Shown here piece after piece: positions 8,699 through 20,392 of a DNA stretch of 64,000 bases. The position numbers and the translations under genes were made by a program. The notes beneath the pieces are model-generated. The model saw only the letters and a program-made list of their open reading frames with translations. It made no database searches and was not told the origin of the DNA. The DNA comes from DATARH01 sp963746885 (GTDB lineage Bacteria; Pseudomonadota; Alphaproteobacteria; ATCC43930; CGMCC-115725). The stretch's first letter is position 1; each line of letters starts with the position of its first letter. The DNA lies in assembly GCA_963746885.1 (NCBI GenBank), contig CAVVDM010000011.1, positions 62,001 through 126,000 of the forward strand. Reading direction: 5' to 3'.

Positions 8699-8888
8699 TC
8701 GCCGGCGAACGCACCATCCCGCTCGATTGATCTGCGTCAAGGCGACGCCGGTACGGCGGGCGTAGAGGGAAACACAAGCTCATTTGCCCGTGTCGGCGCG
8801 GCGCCGATTGGCACCCGCGAAGCCGCTCCGTTGCTTCGCGGCCCCGCGCGCCTTTACGGCCACAGATTCACATCGGGGCAGGCTTCCC

Positions 8889-11316
8889 ATGTCGGTGCAA
8901 ACGCATATCCGCTGGTTCAGCGAGATCGGTCTCGACGACGTTCCGCAGGTCGGCGGCAAGACTGCCTCGCTTGGCGAACTCTATTCGGCGTTAAGCCACC
9001 AGGGCATCCGGGTGCCGGAGGGCTTCGCGATCACCGCCGCGGCCTATCGCGACGCGCTCGACGCGGTCGGCGCGTGGGACGAATTGCGGCGGCTGATGGA
9101 TTTCGACCATCGCGACGTGGCGCTGCTCTCCGAGCGCGGCGCTGCGGCCCGCCGCATTGTCCATCAGGCGACCGGCAATACCGGGCTGCGCGCGCAGGTC
9201 GCGACGGCCTACCGCAAGCTGGAGCAGACATGCGGCCGCGATGTCGCGGTCGCGGTGCGCAGTTCGGCGACCGCCGAGGACCTGCCCAACGCCAGCTTTG
9301 CCGGGCAGCACGAGAGCTATCTGCACGTGCGCGGCGAGGACGATCTGTTCGAGGCGTGCCGCAACTGCTTCGCCTCGCTCTTCACCGACCGCGCCATCGT
9401 CTACCGCATCGACAACGGCTTCGACCATTTCAAGGTCGCGCTGTCGGTCGCGGTGATGAAGATGGTGCGCTCCGACCTTTCGGCGAGCGGCGTGATCTTT
9501 ACGCTCGACACCGAATCCGGGTTTCGCGACGTGGTTTTCGTCACCGGCTCCTATGGGCTCGGCGAGAACATCGTGCAGGGCAAGGTCGACCCCGACGAGT
9601 TCTATGTCCACAAGCCGACCTTTGCGCAGGGACACCGCGCCGTCCTGAGCCGCAGGCTCGGTGGCAAGCAGCTGCGGCTGGTCTATGCGGCGGGGCATGG
9701 CGCCGCGACGACGCGCAACATCGCGACGCCGCCCGCCCAGCGCCGGCGCTTCTGCATCAACGATGCAGAGGTGCTCGAACTCGCCGCAGTACGCGATCGC
9801 GATCGAGGCGCATTATTCGCATAAGGCGGGCCATCCGACGCCGATGGACATCGAGTGGGCCAAGGACGGCGAGGACGGCAAGCTCTACATCGTCCAGGCG
9901 CGCCCCGAGACGGTCGCCTCGCAGCGCACCCCCGGCGACTTCGAGACCTTTGCGCTGAAGGGGAGCGGCAAGGTTCTGGTCGTCAGGCCGCGCGGTCGGC
10001 GAGAAGATCGCCGCCGGCACCGCCCGGATTATCGCCGGCCCCGCCGATCTGTCAGCGTTCAAAAGCGGCGAGGTGCTGGTCGCCGAGATGACCTCGCCCG
10101 ATTGGGAGCCGGTCATGAAGCGCGCCGCGGCGATCGTCACCGCCCGCGGCGGCCGCACCTGCCATGCCGCGATCGTCGCCCGCGAGCTTGGCGTGCCGGC
10201 GGTGGTCGGTGCCGGCGAGGCGCTGGCGAAAGTCGCGACCGGCACCGAAGTCACCGTGTCGTGCGCCGACGGCGAAATGGGCAACGTCTATGAGGGCACG
10301 CTTACATGGGAGGTGACGCCGGGTTCCGGCCGGGCGAGTTCCCGCGGCCGAAGACCGAGATCATGGTCAATCTCGGCAACCCCGAACTCGCCTTCCACAC
10401 CGCGATGCTGCCCAGTGACGGCGTCGGCCTGGCGCGCATGGAGTTCATCATCAGCGAGCATATCGGCATCCACCCGATGGCGCTCGTGCACCCGGAGCGG
10501 GTGGCCACGGTAAAGGCGCGGCGCGCCATCGCCCGGTTGACCCACGGCTACGAGCATCCGGCCGACTTTTTCGTCGAGCGGCTGTCCGAGGGGGTCGGCA
10601 CGATCGCCGCGGCATTCTATCCGCAGCCGGTCATCGTCCGCCTGTCCGATTTCAAGACCAACGAATACGCCAGCCTGCTGGGCGGCGCCGGCTTCGAGCC
10701 GAAGGAAAGCAATCCGATGCTCGGCTTCCGCGGCGCGTCGCGCTACTCACACCCGGCCTATGCCGAGGGTTTTGCGCTCGAATGCGCCGCCTTGAAGCGG
10801 GTGCGCAACGAGATGGGGCTGACCAATCTGCGCGTCATGGTGCCGTTCTGCCGGCGGGTCGAAGAGGGCAAGCGGGTCATCGCGGCGATGGCGCAGAACG
10901 GCCTCAAGCGCGGCGACAACGGGCTCGAGATCTATGTCATGTGCGAGATCCCCAACAACGTCATCGACATCGACAATTTCGCCGCGCTGTTCGACGGCTT
11001 CTCGATCGGCTCCAATGATTTGACCCAGCTAACGTTGGGGGTCGACCGCGATTCCGAGATCGTCGCCTTCGATTTCGACGAGCGCGATCCCGGCATGCTG
11101 ACGATGCTGCGGCTCGCCGTCACCGGCGCCAAGCGCAACCGCCGGCATGTCGGGATCTGCGGCGAGGCACCGGCCAACTACCCGGAGATCGCGCGTTTCC
11201 TCGCCGGGCTCGGCATCGACTCGATCAGCGTCAACGCCGCCAGCCTGTTGCGCACGATGTCGGTGGTTTACGAGGCGGAGCAGGCACCTACGCCGGTGCC
11301 GAGCGCCGCCGAGTAG
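8889..11316 (+). CDS. ppsA: Phosphoenolpyruvate synthase (three or more frameshifts)
   Basis: PEP synthase converts pyruvate, ATP and water to PEP, AMP and phosphate. The pieces line up in order: the N-terminal ATP-grasp domain (VGGKTASLGEL, AVRSSATAEDLP, NASFAGQHESYL), the linker MDIEWAKDG...YIVQARPET, the phosphohistidine domain (GGRTCHAAIVARELG, with the catalytic histidine after TC), and the C-terminal PEP-binding barrel (GFRGASRY, SIGSNDLTQL, GICGEAPANYP). Breaks lie near 9786 (extra base in GCCGCAG), near 9981 (extra base in GGTCGTCAGG) and near 10320 (net -1). Repaired, it is about 800 residues, the usual length. It heads a one-strand cluster that feeds on pyruvate and acetyl-CoA. Confidence 0.9.
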
Positions 11317-11427
11317 GCGAAAATCCAGGCCCATTGCGCTACATCAAGGCGCCAGCCAGCCGCCGCATCATGCTGGATCATCGGCGCCACGCTTGCACGC
11401 CGGCATCTCCTGCCAGGGCACAAGACC

Positions 11428-11679
11428 ATGCGACAGGTTTCCCGATCCGATCAACCCCCGCATTCCCCGTTCCTGCACCGCCTCGATCGCATTTTCGGCG
11501 AGATCAATGCGGTCCTGGTCGCCGTCGTGATCGGGCTCGGGGTTCTTGATTTCACCTGTTTCGTAGCGCTCAGGGCGCTAGCCACGACCGAGGCGACGCG
11601 AGCCCAGTGGGTGACACAATCGCCCGTCCCGGCTCCCGCCGCGCCGGTGCCGGTTGCGGTCGATCGCGCACCCTGGTGA
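11428..11679 (+). CDS. Possible small single-pass membrane protein
   Basis: An 83-residue frame fills most of the 377-base gap between the PEP synthase and ligase genes. It holds one strong hydrophobic stretch (AVLVAVVIGLGVLDFTCFVAL, around residues 29-49) after a basic N-terminus, then a proline/alanine-rich tail (PVPAPAAPVPVAV). No clear ribosome site precedes the ATG and I recognise no family. It could be a genuine small membrane protein or a chance frame in GC-rich DNA. The rest of the gap shows nothing I can name. Confidence 0.4.
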   Translation: MRQVSRSDQPPHSPFLHRLDRIFGEINAVLVAVVIGLGVLDFTCFVALRALATTEATRAQWVTQSPVPAPAAPVPVAVDRAPW

Positions 11680-11693
11680 GCCAGGCTGTCCCG

Positions 11694-13449
<1,756 letters not shown>

Positions 13450-13453
<4 letters not shown>

Positions 13454-14439
13454 CGCACAAGGGTCCGCCTCGACCACGAACACCTGCACCACCTGCTGCG
13501 CCAGATGATCCGCATCCGCCATTTCGAGGCGAAATGCGTCGAGCTCTACCAGGCGCAGAAGATCCTCGGCTTTCTGCATCTTTACGACGGCGAGGAGGCG
13601 GTGTCGGTCGGCGTGATGGAGGCGCTTGACGCCCGAGGACGCCATCGTCGCGACCTATCGCGAGCACGGCCAGGCGATCGCCCGCGGCGTCGCGATGGAC
13701 CGGCTGATGGCCGAGATGCTGGGCAAGCAGGAGGGCTGCTGCCGCGGCCGCGGCGGCTCGATGCACATCTTCGATCGCGCCACCCGCTTCTACGGCGGCA
13801 ACGCGATCGTCGGCGGCGGCCTGCCGCTGGCGATCGGCGTCGCGCTCGGCGACAAGATGCAAGGCAAGAAGGCGCTGACCGCCTGCTTTTTCGGCGACGG
13901 CGCGGTCGAAGAAGGCGAGTTCCACGAGAGCATGAACCTCGCCGAAGCTGTGGCAGCTGCCAGTGCTGTTCGTCTGCGAGAACAACCTCTACAGCATGGG
14001 CATGGCGCTGGAGCGCGCCGAAGCCGAGACCAACATCGCGCGCAAGGCCGCCGCCTATCGGATGCCCGGCGTCGCGGTCGACGGCATGGACGTGGTCGCG
14101 GTCGAGGCCGCGGCGCGCGAGGCGGTCGAGCGGATCCGCGCCGGCGGCGGGCCGCAATTTCCTCGAATGCCGCACCTACCGCTTCCGCGCCCACTCGATG
14201 TTCGACGCCCAAGCCTACCGCACCAAGGAGGAGATCGAGACGTGGCGCCGCAAGGGGCCGATCGTCGCGCTTCGAGGGCTGGCTGCGCGAAAGCGGCCTC
14301 GCGCACGAGGACGACGTCGCCGCGCATCGAGGCCGAGGCCGATGCCGAGATCGATGCCGCGGTCGCCTTCGCCGAAGCCGGCACGCCCGAGCCGGTCGAG
14401 GAACTGGAACGCTTCGTGACGATGGAGCAGGTGCCGTGA
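13450..14439 (+). CDS. 2-oxoacid (pyruvate/acetoin-type) dehydrogenase E1 alpha (about six frameshifts)
   Basis: This is the thiamine-diphosphate E1 alpha subunit of a pyruvate- or acetoin-dehydrogenase-like complex. Repaired, the product is about 325 residues and includes MIRIRHFEAKCVELYQ, the GGSMHIF loop, and the thiamine motif GDGAVEEGEFHESMNLA followed by LPVLFVCENN. Frames change near 13464, 13627, 13948, 14160, 14271 and 14321; one is an extra T in CTTGACG. So many breaks between perfectly conserved blocks look like sequence error. The start overlaps the ligase stop (ATGA), and the stop overlaps the E1 beta start. The E1alpha/E1beta split form argues against the single-chain AceE type. 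Confidence 0.85.
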
Positions 14440-15431
14440 TGAGCGGCGCCGCCACGATGACCTATCGCGAGGCCTGCAAGCAGGCGATCCGCGACGCGCT
14501 CCTCGCCGATCCGAAGTGCTTTCTGATGGGCGAGGATGTCGGCCGCTATGGCGGCTGCTACGCGGTGACGAAGGGGCTGCATCGAGGAGTTCGGCGAGGA
14601 GCGCATCCGCGACACGCCGCTGTCGGAAAGCGCCTATGTCGGCGCCGGCATCGGCGCGGCATTGGCCGGGATGCGGCCGATCGTCGAGATCATGACGGTC
14701 AATTTCAGCCTGCTGGCGCTCGACCAGATCGTCAACAACGCGGCGACGATCCCGCATATGTCGGGCGGCCAGTTCGCGGTGCCACTGGTGATCCGCATGG
14801 CGACCGGCGGCGGGCGGCGGGTCGCGGCGCAGCATTCGCACAGCCTCGAAGGCTGGTACGCCCATATCCCCGGGCTGCGCATCCTGACGCCCGCCGTCAT
14901 CGAGGATGCGCGCTACATGCTGGCGGCGGCGCTCGGCCGATCCCAACCCGGTGCTGATCTTCGAGCATGTCATGCTCTACAACATGGAGGGCGAGCTCGA
15001 CCCGGCCGTGACGCAGGTCGACATCGCGCACGCCAAAGTGCCGCCGCGACGGACAGGACGTGACGCTGATCGGCTACGGCAACGGGCTGTTCAAGGCGCT
15101 CGCCGCCGCCGAACTGCTGGCGGCCGAGGGGATCGCGGCCGAAGTCATCGATTTGCGCGTGCTGCGCCCGCTCGACACTGCAACGATTCTCGCCTCGGTG
15201 GCCAAGACCCGGCGCGTCGTGATCGTCGACGAGGGCTGGAAGAGCGGCTCGCTCTCGGCCGAGATCGGCATGCGCATCGCCGAGGACGGCTTCTTCGATC
15301 TCGACGCGCCGTTGCGCCGGGTGTGCGGCCGCGAGGTGCCGATGCCGTACGCGCCGCATCTCGAAGACGCCGCGCTGCCGCAGCCGGACGACATCGCCGC
15401 CGCCGCGCGCGGCCTCGTGCGCGGGAGATGA
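14439..15431 (+). CDS. 2-oxoacid dehydrogenase E1 beta (three frameshifts)
   Basis: E1 beta partners E1 alpha in the decarboxylating step. Landmarks are MTYREACKQAIRDAL, FLMGEDVGRYGG, SESAYVGAGIGAALAGMRP, HSLEGWYAHIPGL, IGYGNGLFKAL and the C-terminal VIDLRVLRPLD with VVIVDEGWKSG. Breaks lie near 14581 (extra C in GGCTGCATCGAGG), 14938 (extra C in GGCCGATCCC) and 15041 (extra C before CGCCGCGAC). Repaired length is about 330 residues, as expected. It overlaps E1 alpha by one base and the E2 gene by four, a typical coupled operon. Confidence 0.87.
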
Positions 15432-16636
15432 GCGACTTCCTGATGCCGGCGCTCGGCGCCGACATGGAGGCCGGCACGCTCGTCGAGTGGCTCGTGAAGC
15501 CCGGCGATCGGATCAAACGCGGCGATGTCGTCGCGGTCGTCGAGACCCAGAAGGGCGCGATCGAGGTCGAGTGCTTCGAGGCAGGGATCGTCTCCGAACT
15601 GATTGCGCCGGTCGGCAGCAAGGTCGCGGTCGGCGGCGTCTTGGCGCGGATCGGCGATGGCGCCGCACCGCCGCATCCGGCGCCCGCCGCCCCTCCGCCA
15701 ACGCCGGCCACACCGCCGCCTGTCGCGCCGCCCGCTGTCGCGCCGCCCAGTGCCGCCCTAATTGCGGCCACACCGCGCGCCTCCGTACCCGTCACCCGCG
15801 GGGCAAAGGTCACGCCGGCAGCCCGCCGGCGCGCGGCCGAGTTCGGCATCGACCCCGCCTCGCTGACCGGCACCGGCGTCGACGGCTCGGTCAGCCTCGC
15901 CGATGTCGAAGCCGCCGCGTCGTCGCAGCCCACCGCCCCGGCGCCGGTGAAGCCGCGCCGTACGGGCTTCGACCCGGCCGAGATGCGCAAGGCGATCGCC
16001 GCGGCGATGGCGCGCTCGAAGCGCGAGATCCCGCATTATTACCTCAGCCACACGGTCGATCTCGGCGCCGCGCTTTCCTGGCTCGAAGCCTTCAACGCGG
16101 CGCAGCCGGTGCCGCAGCGGCTGTTGCCGGCGGTGCTGCTGCTGAAGGCGAGCGCACTGGCGCTGCGCGAGGTGCCGCAGCTCAACGGCACCTATGCCGA
16201 TGGCGGCTTCCGGCCCGGCGACGGCATTCATCCGGGCTGGGCGATCTCGTTGCGCGGCGGCGGGCTGGTGGCGCCGGCGATCCGCGACGCAGACCAGCGC
16301 CTACTCCCAGACCTGATGGCGGCGATGCGCGACCTCGTGCAGCGCGCCCGCAGCGGCGGGTTGCGCAGTTCCGAGCTTGCCTCGCCCACCGTGACCGTCA
16401 CCAGCCTCGGCGAGCGCGGCGCCGAGAGCGTGACCGGCATCATCTACCCGCCGCAGGTCGCGATCATCGGCTTCGGCACGGTAGCGACCCGGCCGTGGGT
16501 GGTGGACGGACAGGTGACGCCGCGCCCGCTCGTCACCGTCAGCCTCGCCGCCGACCATCGCGCGACCGACGGCCATATCGGCGCCCGTCTGCTGACCGCG
16601 ATCGAGCGCCTGTTGCAGGAGCCCGCAAAGCTATGA
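15428..16636 (+). CDS. Dihydrolipoamide acyltransferase E2 of the same complex
   Basis: This 402-residue E2 transfers the acyl group from lipoate to CoA and forms the core of the complex. An N-terminal lipoyl domain has the lipoylated lysine at K42 (VVETQKGAIEVE). A proline/alanine linker covers about 80-115. A peripheral-subunit-binding domain at about 128-168 contains TPAARRRAAEFGIDPASLTG. The catalytic domain ends with DHRATDG, giving H377 and D381. Unlike its frameshifted neighbours it is intact. There is one lipoyl domain. No E3 (dihydrolipoamide dehydrogenase) lies in this cluster. The last four bases hold the start of the carrier-protein gene. Confidence 0.93.
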   Translation: MSDFLMPALGADMEAGTLVEWLVKPGDRIKRGDVVAVVETQKGAIEVECFEAGIVSELIAPVGSKVAVGGVLARIGDGAAPPHPAPAAPPPTPATPPPVAPPAVAPPSAALIAATPRASVPVTRGAKVTPAARRRAAEFGIDPASLTGTGVDGSVSLADVEAAASSQPTAPAPVKPRRTGFDPAEMRKAIAAAMARSKREIPHYYLSHTVDLGAALSWLEAFNAAQPVPQRLLPAVLLLKASALALREVPQLNGTYADGGFRPGDGIHPGWAISLRGGGLVAPAIRDADQRLLPDLMAAMRDLVQRARSGGLRSSELASPTVTVTSLGERGAESVTGIIYPPQVAIIGFGTVATRPWVVDGQVTPRPLVTVSLAADHRATDGHIGARLLTAIERLLQEPAKL

Positions 16637-16870
16637 CCGAAGACCGAAGCCAAATCCTTGATCGCGGACGTGATCGGCGGCATCGCGCCCGAGGCCGATT
16701 GCGCCACGCTGGCCGGAGACGAGGATCTGCGCGAGGCGCTCGACCTCGACTCGATGGATTTCATGAATTTCGTCGTGGCGCTGCACGAGCGCACCGGGAT
16801 CGACATCCCCGAGGCGGACTACCCGCAGCTGCACACGCTCGACGGCGCGATCGCCTATCTCGGACGCTGA
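16633..16870 (+). CDS. Stand-alone acyl carrier protein (one frameshift after the start)
   Basis: Removing one extra C near 16645 (GACCGAAGCC) joins the ATG, which overlaps the E2 stop, to a 78-residue acyl-carrier-type protein: MTEDEAKSLIADVIGGIAPE, then DLREALDLDSMDFMNFVVAL. Serine 40 in LDSMDF is the expected phosphopantetheine site. The sequence is acidic and helical like other carrier proteins but is not the housekeeping AcpP (DSLDTVEL). Its place right after an E2 gene suggests that it takes an acyl group from the dehydrogenase or ligase. That role is inferred. Confidence 0.75.
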
Positions 16871-16899
16871 CCGCCGCTCGCGCCATTGCGAACCTGACG

Positions 16900-18294
16900 T
16901 CAGATCACCGGCGGATGCTTCGCGTCGGTGCCCGCTTCGCGCTCCCATTCGCGGGCAATCTGGAACAGCGTGGCCTCGGCGAAGTAGCGGCCGATAAATT
17001 GGACCGACAGCGGCAGGCCGCCCTGCGACAGCCCGGCCATCATCGCGAGCGCGGGGTGGCCGGTGACGTTGAACGGTGTGCGCGCCTGGCGCGGATAGGT
17101 GCGCTCGGTCTCGACGGCGTCCTCGATGCGGCTGGGCGGGTCCATCGAGCTGGCGCATAAGAGCGCGTCGACGTCGCGCAATGCCGCCTCCACGGCCCCG
17201 ATCATCTCGAGGCGCCGGCGCGACGCCTGCACGTAATCGCCGGCGCTGAAGAACGCCCCGGGCAGCAGGCGGCGACGCGCGAGGCGTCCGTAATCGCCGG
17301 GCCGCTCGCGCAGCCAGGGGCCGTGGATCGCCCACGCCTCGCTCTGCAGGATGACGCGGTTGACCGCGCCGAACTCGCCGAGCGTCGGCAGGCGGACATC
17401 GCGGATCTCGGCGCCCGCCGCTTGCAATGTGCGCGCGACATGCTCCAGCGCGGCCGTCACTTCCGGGTCTGCCGGCGTGTCGGTCTCATGAAAATGCCGG
17501 ATGAAGCCGATGCGCAAGCCCCGCACGCCGCGCTCCAGCCCGCTCGCATAGTGGCCGGCGGGGGCGGCAGCGCTACCCGGGTCAAGCGGATCGTGGCCCG
17601 CAATGACCCCAAGCATCAGCGCGTTGTCGGCGACGGTGCGGGTCAGCGGCCCGACATGGTCGAGCGTGAAGGACAGTGGGAAAACGCCGCGGCGCGACAC
17701 CAGCCCGTAAGTCGGCTTGAGGCCGACGATGCCACAGGCGCTGGCCGGATTGCGCACGCTGCCGCCGGTGTCGCTGCCGAGTGCCACCGGGAACAAGCCG
17801 GCAGCGACGCCCGAGCCCGAGCCGGAGGACGAGCCGCCGGGGTGATGGTCGGCATTCCATGGGTTGCGCGCCGGAGGCCAAGGAAGATCGAAGCTGGGGC
17901 CGCCGATCGCGAATTCGTGCGTCGACAGCTTGCCCATGACAATGGCGCCGGCGCCGCGCAGCCGCGCCACGCACACCGCGTCGGACGCGGCGATATTGTC
18001 GATCAGGATCTTGGAATGGCAGGTCGTCGGCAGGCCCGCGACGTCGATGATGTCCTTGATGCCGACCGGGACGCCATGCAGCGGACCGCGCTTTCGGCCC
18101 GCGGCGATCTCGGTCGCCGCCGCCCGGGCCGCATCCATCGCCGCCTCGGCGTCGAGGCGGATGAACACATGCAGGGTCGGGTCGAGCCGGGCGATGCGTT
18201 CCAGCAGCGCCGTCATCAACTCGACTGGCGAGACCTCGCGGGCGGCGATGGCTTGCGCCGCCGCGGCCGCCGTCATCCAGTGCAGGTCGCTCAT
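16900..18294 (-). CDS. Amidase-signature family hydrolase
   Basis: This 464-residue amidase-signature enzyme has lysine K80 in GVPVGIKDIIDV, the serine loop GGSSSGSGSGVAAG and GSDTGGSVRNPA, which together give the Ser-cisSer-Lys triad. The ATG at 18292-18294 overlaps the stop of the small upstream gene (ATGA), which decides the start over an in-frame ATG 30 bases earlier. It is last in a four-gene operon headed by the AtuA-like gene. The neighbouring AtzG-like small protein fits amidases of the AtzE type. The substrate is unknown; a GatA role is unlikely because gatB and gatC are absent. Confidence 0.88.
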   Translation of the reverse strand: MSDLHWMTAAAAAQAIAAREVSPVELMTALLERIARLDPTLHVFIRLDAEAAMDAARAAATEIAAGRKRGPLHGVPVGIKDIIDVAGLPTTCHSKILIDNIAASDAVCVARLRGAGAIVMGKLSTHEFAIGGPSFDLPWPPARNPWNADHHPGGSSSGSGSGVAAGLFPVALGSDTGGSVRNPASACGIVGLKPTYGLVSRRGVFPLSFTLDHVGPLTRTVADNALMLGVIAGHDPLDPGSAAAPAGHYASGLERGVRGLRIGFIRHFHETDTPADPEVTAALEHVARTLQAAGAEIRDVRLPTLGEFGAVNRVILQSEAWAIHGPWLRERPGDYGRLARRRLLPGAFFSAGDYVQASRRRLEMIGAVEAALRDVDALLCASSMDPPSRIEDAVETERTYPRQARTPFNVTGHPALAMMAGLSQGGLPLSVQFIGRYFAEATLFQIAREWEREAGTDAKHPPVI

Positions 18295-18473
18295 AACCCG
18301 CCCCCAGTGCGCATCGGCGGCCACGGCTCGGCGCGCGGCTCGGTCGGCGCCTTCATCCGCGCCAGCGACCCGCTCGCCTGCGCGGCGGCGGCGGCCACGT
18401 CGTCGGGGAATTCCGCCAGTGCCTTGTCCAGCCCGGCGCGGCGCGCCAGCAGTTCCATCGTCGCGTGGTCCAT
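18291..18473 (-). CDS. Small amidase-associated protein, AtzG/DUF4089-like
   Basis: This 60-residue protein is encoded directly before, and overlapping, the amidase gene. Its helical N-terminus (LLARRAGLDKALAEF) and proline-rich C-terminus with EPWPPMR resemble the small AtzG-like partners (DUF4089) that bind AtzE-type amidases. The similarity is of size, layout and position more than of clear residues. It starts 4 bases after the stop of the AtuA-C-like gene. If correct, it is an accessory subunit of the amidase. Confidence 0.6.
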   Translation of the reverse strand: MDHATMELLARRAGLDKALAEFPDDVAAAAAQASGSLARMKAPTEPRAEPWPPMRTGGGL

Positions 18474-18477
18474 GGCC

Positions 18478-18786
18478 TCAGTCCTCGCCCAGTTCGATTT
18501 CGAGCATCACCGTGCTGAGGCTTTTGCCGTGCACGTCCTGGTTCAACGAGATCGTGACGCCGCCGCCGAGCGCATTCTCGATCACGAAGTTGAAGGCGCG
18601 CAATTTCGGCAATTCGTAGCGGGTCACCGGCCCCTTCGCGATGTGAGAGAACGCATGCATGACCCGCTCCGGCGTCAACCGCTCGCGCAGCAACGGATAA
18701 CGGCGCTCGTCGTAGGCAATGACCGAGATGTTCGAGGTGTTGCCCTTGTCGCCGGCGCGGCAATGGGCGAGGTCGTAGACCTTCAT
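18478..18786 (-). CDS. AtuA C-terminal-domain-like protein
   Basis: This 102-residue protein starts VYDLAHCRAGDKGNTSNIS, the hallmark of the domain found at the C-terminus of some AtuA proteins and as a separate partner gene in others. N-F-V-I-E-N-A-L-x-GG and a C-terminal LSTVMLEIEL strand also fit. Its ATG overlaps the stop of the AtuA-like gene by four bases, so the two halves are made together as separate chains. It probably forms a complex with the upstream product. Confidence 0.82.
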   Translation of the reverse strand: MKVYDLAHCRAGDKGNTSNISVIAYDERRYPLLRERLTPERVMHAFSHIAKGPVTRYELPKLRAFNFVIENALGGGVTISLNQDVHGKSLSTVMLEIELGED

Positions 18787-20147
18787 ACTTCGCCCTCCAT
18801 CAGGATCTGCGGGTTGACGTAGCGGCGCGGCAGCAGCACCGATTTTACCGCCAGCACCTGGCGCACTTTGGGGTCCATGCCGCCGCCGGCGCTGCCCGGT
18901 CCGTTGACGTGCAATGTGCGCACCTCGAAGCCGACGGCGTGAGCCGCCTTGCGGTCCTGGGCGCGGCCGGCGACGCGCAGCCGCACCTCGTAGGGCACCG
19001 GCCGCGTCTCAAGCGCGCCGTGCAGGCTCGACATGCCGATCAGGTCGATGCGGAAATCGTCGTAGGAAAAGCCGCGCATCTTGAGCCGATCGCGGACAAT
19101 CTCGCCGCCGAGCCGGGCGCGGGCGACGGCGTCAGGGCCGGCATACGACACCTCGCCCTCGCCGATCCAGCCATCGAAATAGCCGACTGTGACCTTGTAC
19201 GTGTCGGTGCGCGGCTTGGCCCGCATGCCCGCGACCCGGACGCGATCCTCGCCATCCTGGCGGAGGGTCACGCCGGTGATGTCGAGCACGCAATCCGGGG
19301 TGATGTAGTTGGCGGGGTCGTGCATCTCGTAAATAAGCTGCTCGGTGCAGGTCATCACGTCGACGCGGCCGCCGGAGCCCTCGGGCTTGCCGATATGCAC
19401 GCTTGCTCCGCCCGGGCCATCGTCGGCCACGTCGGCATAGGGAAAGCCGAGGCGGGCGAGCCCCTCGACCTCCTTCTTACCAGGCCAGGCAAAGCAGCCG
19501 CCGGTCACCGAGCCCGAGCATTCGAGCAGGTGGCCGGCGACCGTGCCGGCCGCCAGCCGCGGCCAATCCTGATAATCCCAGCCGAAATGATGCATCAGCG
19601 TGCCGACAAACAGCGACGGGTCGGCGACGCGGCCGGTCAGCACCACGTCGGCGCCGGTGTCGAGCGCGGCGCGCACCACGTCGGCGCCGAGATAGGCGTT
19701 GGCCGAGACCATGCGCGGCAATAGCGATTCGAGCGGCTCGCCGGTTTCCATCAGCGGCAATTGCGGCATGCGCTTGACGATCTCGCCGACATCGTCGCCG
19801 ACTGCAACAGCGCAGGAAACTTCGCGCAGGCCCAACTCCTGCGCATGGCGGCGCACTGCCCGGGCGCCGGCGGCCGGGTTTGCGGCGCCCATGTTGCTGA
19901 CGATGCGGATGTTACGCGCGATGCAGGCCGGCAAGACCAGCGGCATGCGGTCGTGCAGGCTCGGCGCATAGCCGAGCTCGGGATCGCGGCTGCGCGCCAA
20001 ATTTTCGCGGGCGATCGTGCGCTCGGCGAGGCACTCGAACACGAGATAGTCGATATCGCCCGTCTCGGCGAGTTCCAGCGCCGGCTCGAGCCGGTCGTCC
20101 GAGGTGCCGGCGCCGCAGCCGACGCGCACGGTTCGGTTTTTGGCCAT
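18783..20147 (-). CDS. AtuA-like protein (acyclic terpene utilization family, DUF1446)
   Basis: This 454-residue protein starts RVGCGAGTSDDRLEPALELA, with YLVFECLAERTIA and GADVVLTGRVADPSLF, all typical of the AtuA/DUF1446 family. AtuA lies in the citronellol/geraniol degradation cluster of Pseudomonas, but its chemistry is not settled, and most members, like this one, are outside such clusters. The ATG at 20145-20147 is favoured by GAGGGG just upstream over one 45 bases earlier. It heads the operon with the C-domain protein, the small AtzG-like protein and the amidase, which suggests breakdown of an organic acid, amide or conjugate. Confidence 0.85.
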   Translation of the reverse strand: MAKNRTVRVGCGAGTSDDRLEPALELAETGDIDYLVFECLAERTIARENLARSRDPELGYAPSLHDRMPLVLPACIARNIRIVSNMGAANPAAGARAVRRHAQELGLREVSCAVAVGDDVGEIVKRMPQLPLMETGEPLESLLPRMVSANAYLGADVVRAALDTGADVVLTGRVADPSLFVGTLMHHFGWDYQDWPRLAAGTVAGHLLECSGSVTGGCFAWPGKKEVEGLARLGFPYADVADDGPGGASVHIGKPEGSGGRVDVMTCTEQLIYEMHDPANYITPDCVLDITGVTLRQDGEDRVRVAGMRAKPRTDTYKVTVGYFDGWIGEGEVSYAGPDAVARARLGGEIVRDRLKMRGFSYDDFRIDLIGMSSLHGALETRPVPYEVRLRVAGRAQDRKAAHAVGFEVRTLHVNGPGSAGGGMDPKVRQVLAVKSVLLPRRYVNPQILMEGEV

Positions 20148-20258
20148 CGGCACCCCTCGCCGCCATCGCCCGGAAATTGTCGTCGCGGACATCGTAATGC
20201 CCGAAACGGGAGGCGACGAGACAATCCTCGAATTGCGCCGCGACGAGGCGCGGTCGAG

Positions 20259-20366
20259 CTAGGGGTACTGCACGGTCCGCAGGTCGCCGGCCCGGGCGCC
20301 ACCAAAGCCGACCAGCGCGCGGATCAGATCGGTACGCGTGACGATCCCAACCAGCTTGCCGTAACG
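20259..20366 (-). pseudogene. 3' stub of a CBS-domain protein
   Basis: The last 35 codons before a TAG read RYGKLVGIVTRTDLIRALVG and then FGGARAGDLRTVQYP, the second half of a CBS domain as at the C-terminus of IMP-dehydrogenase-like or stand-alone CBS proteins. An in-frame TGA sits immediately upstream of the first matching codon, and the base composition drops sharply at the same point. The rest of the gene is missing from the window. It looks like a gene cut by insertion or rearrangement. Confidence 0.7.
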
Positions 20367-20392
20367 TCAGGGATCTGGAGTAAGGCAGCGCA

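Noticed and set aside
8889..11316. Programmed frameshifting in ppsA
   Set aside because: Three breaks in one gene with no slippery heptamer, and similar breaks in many other genes, fit sequence error better.
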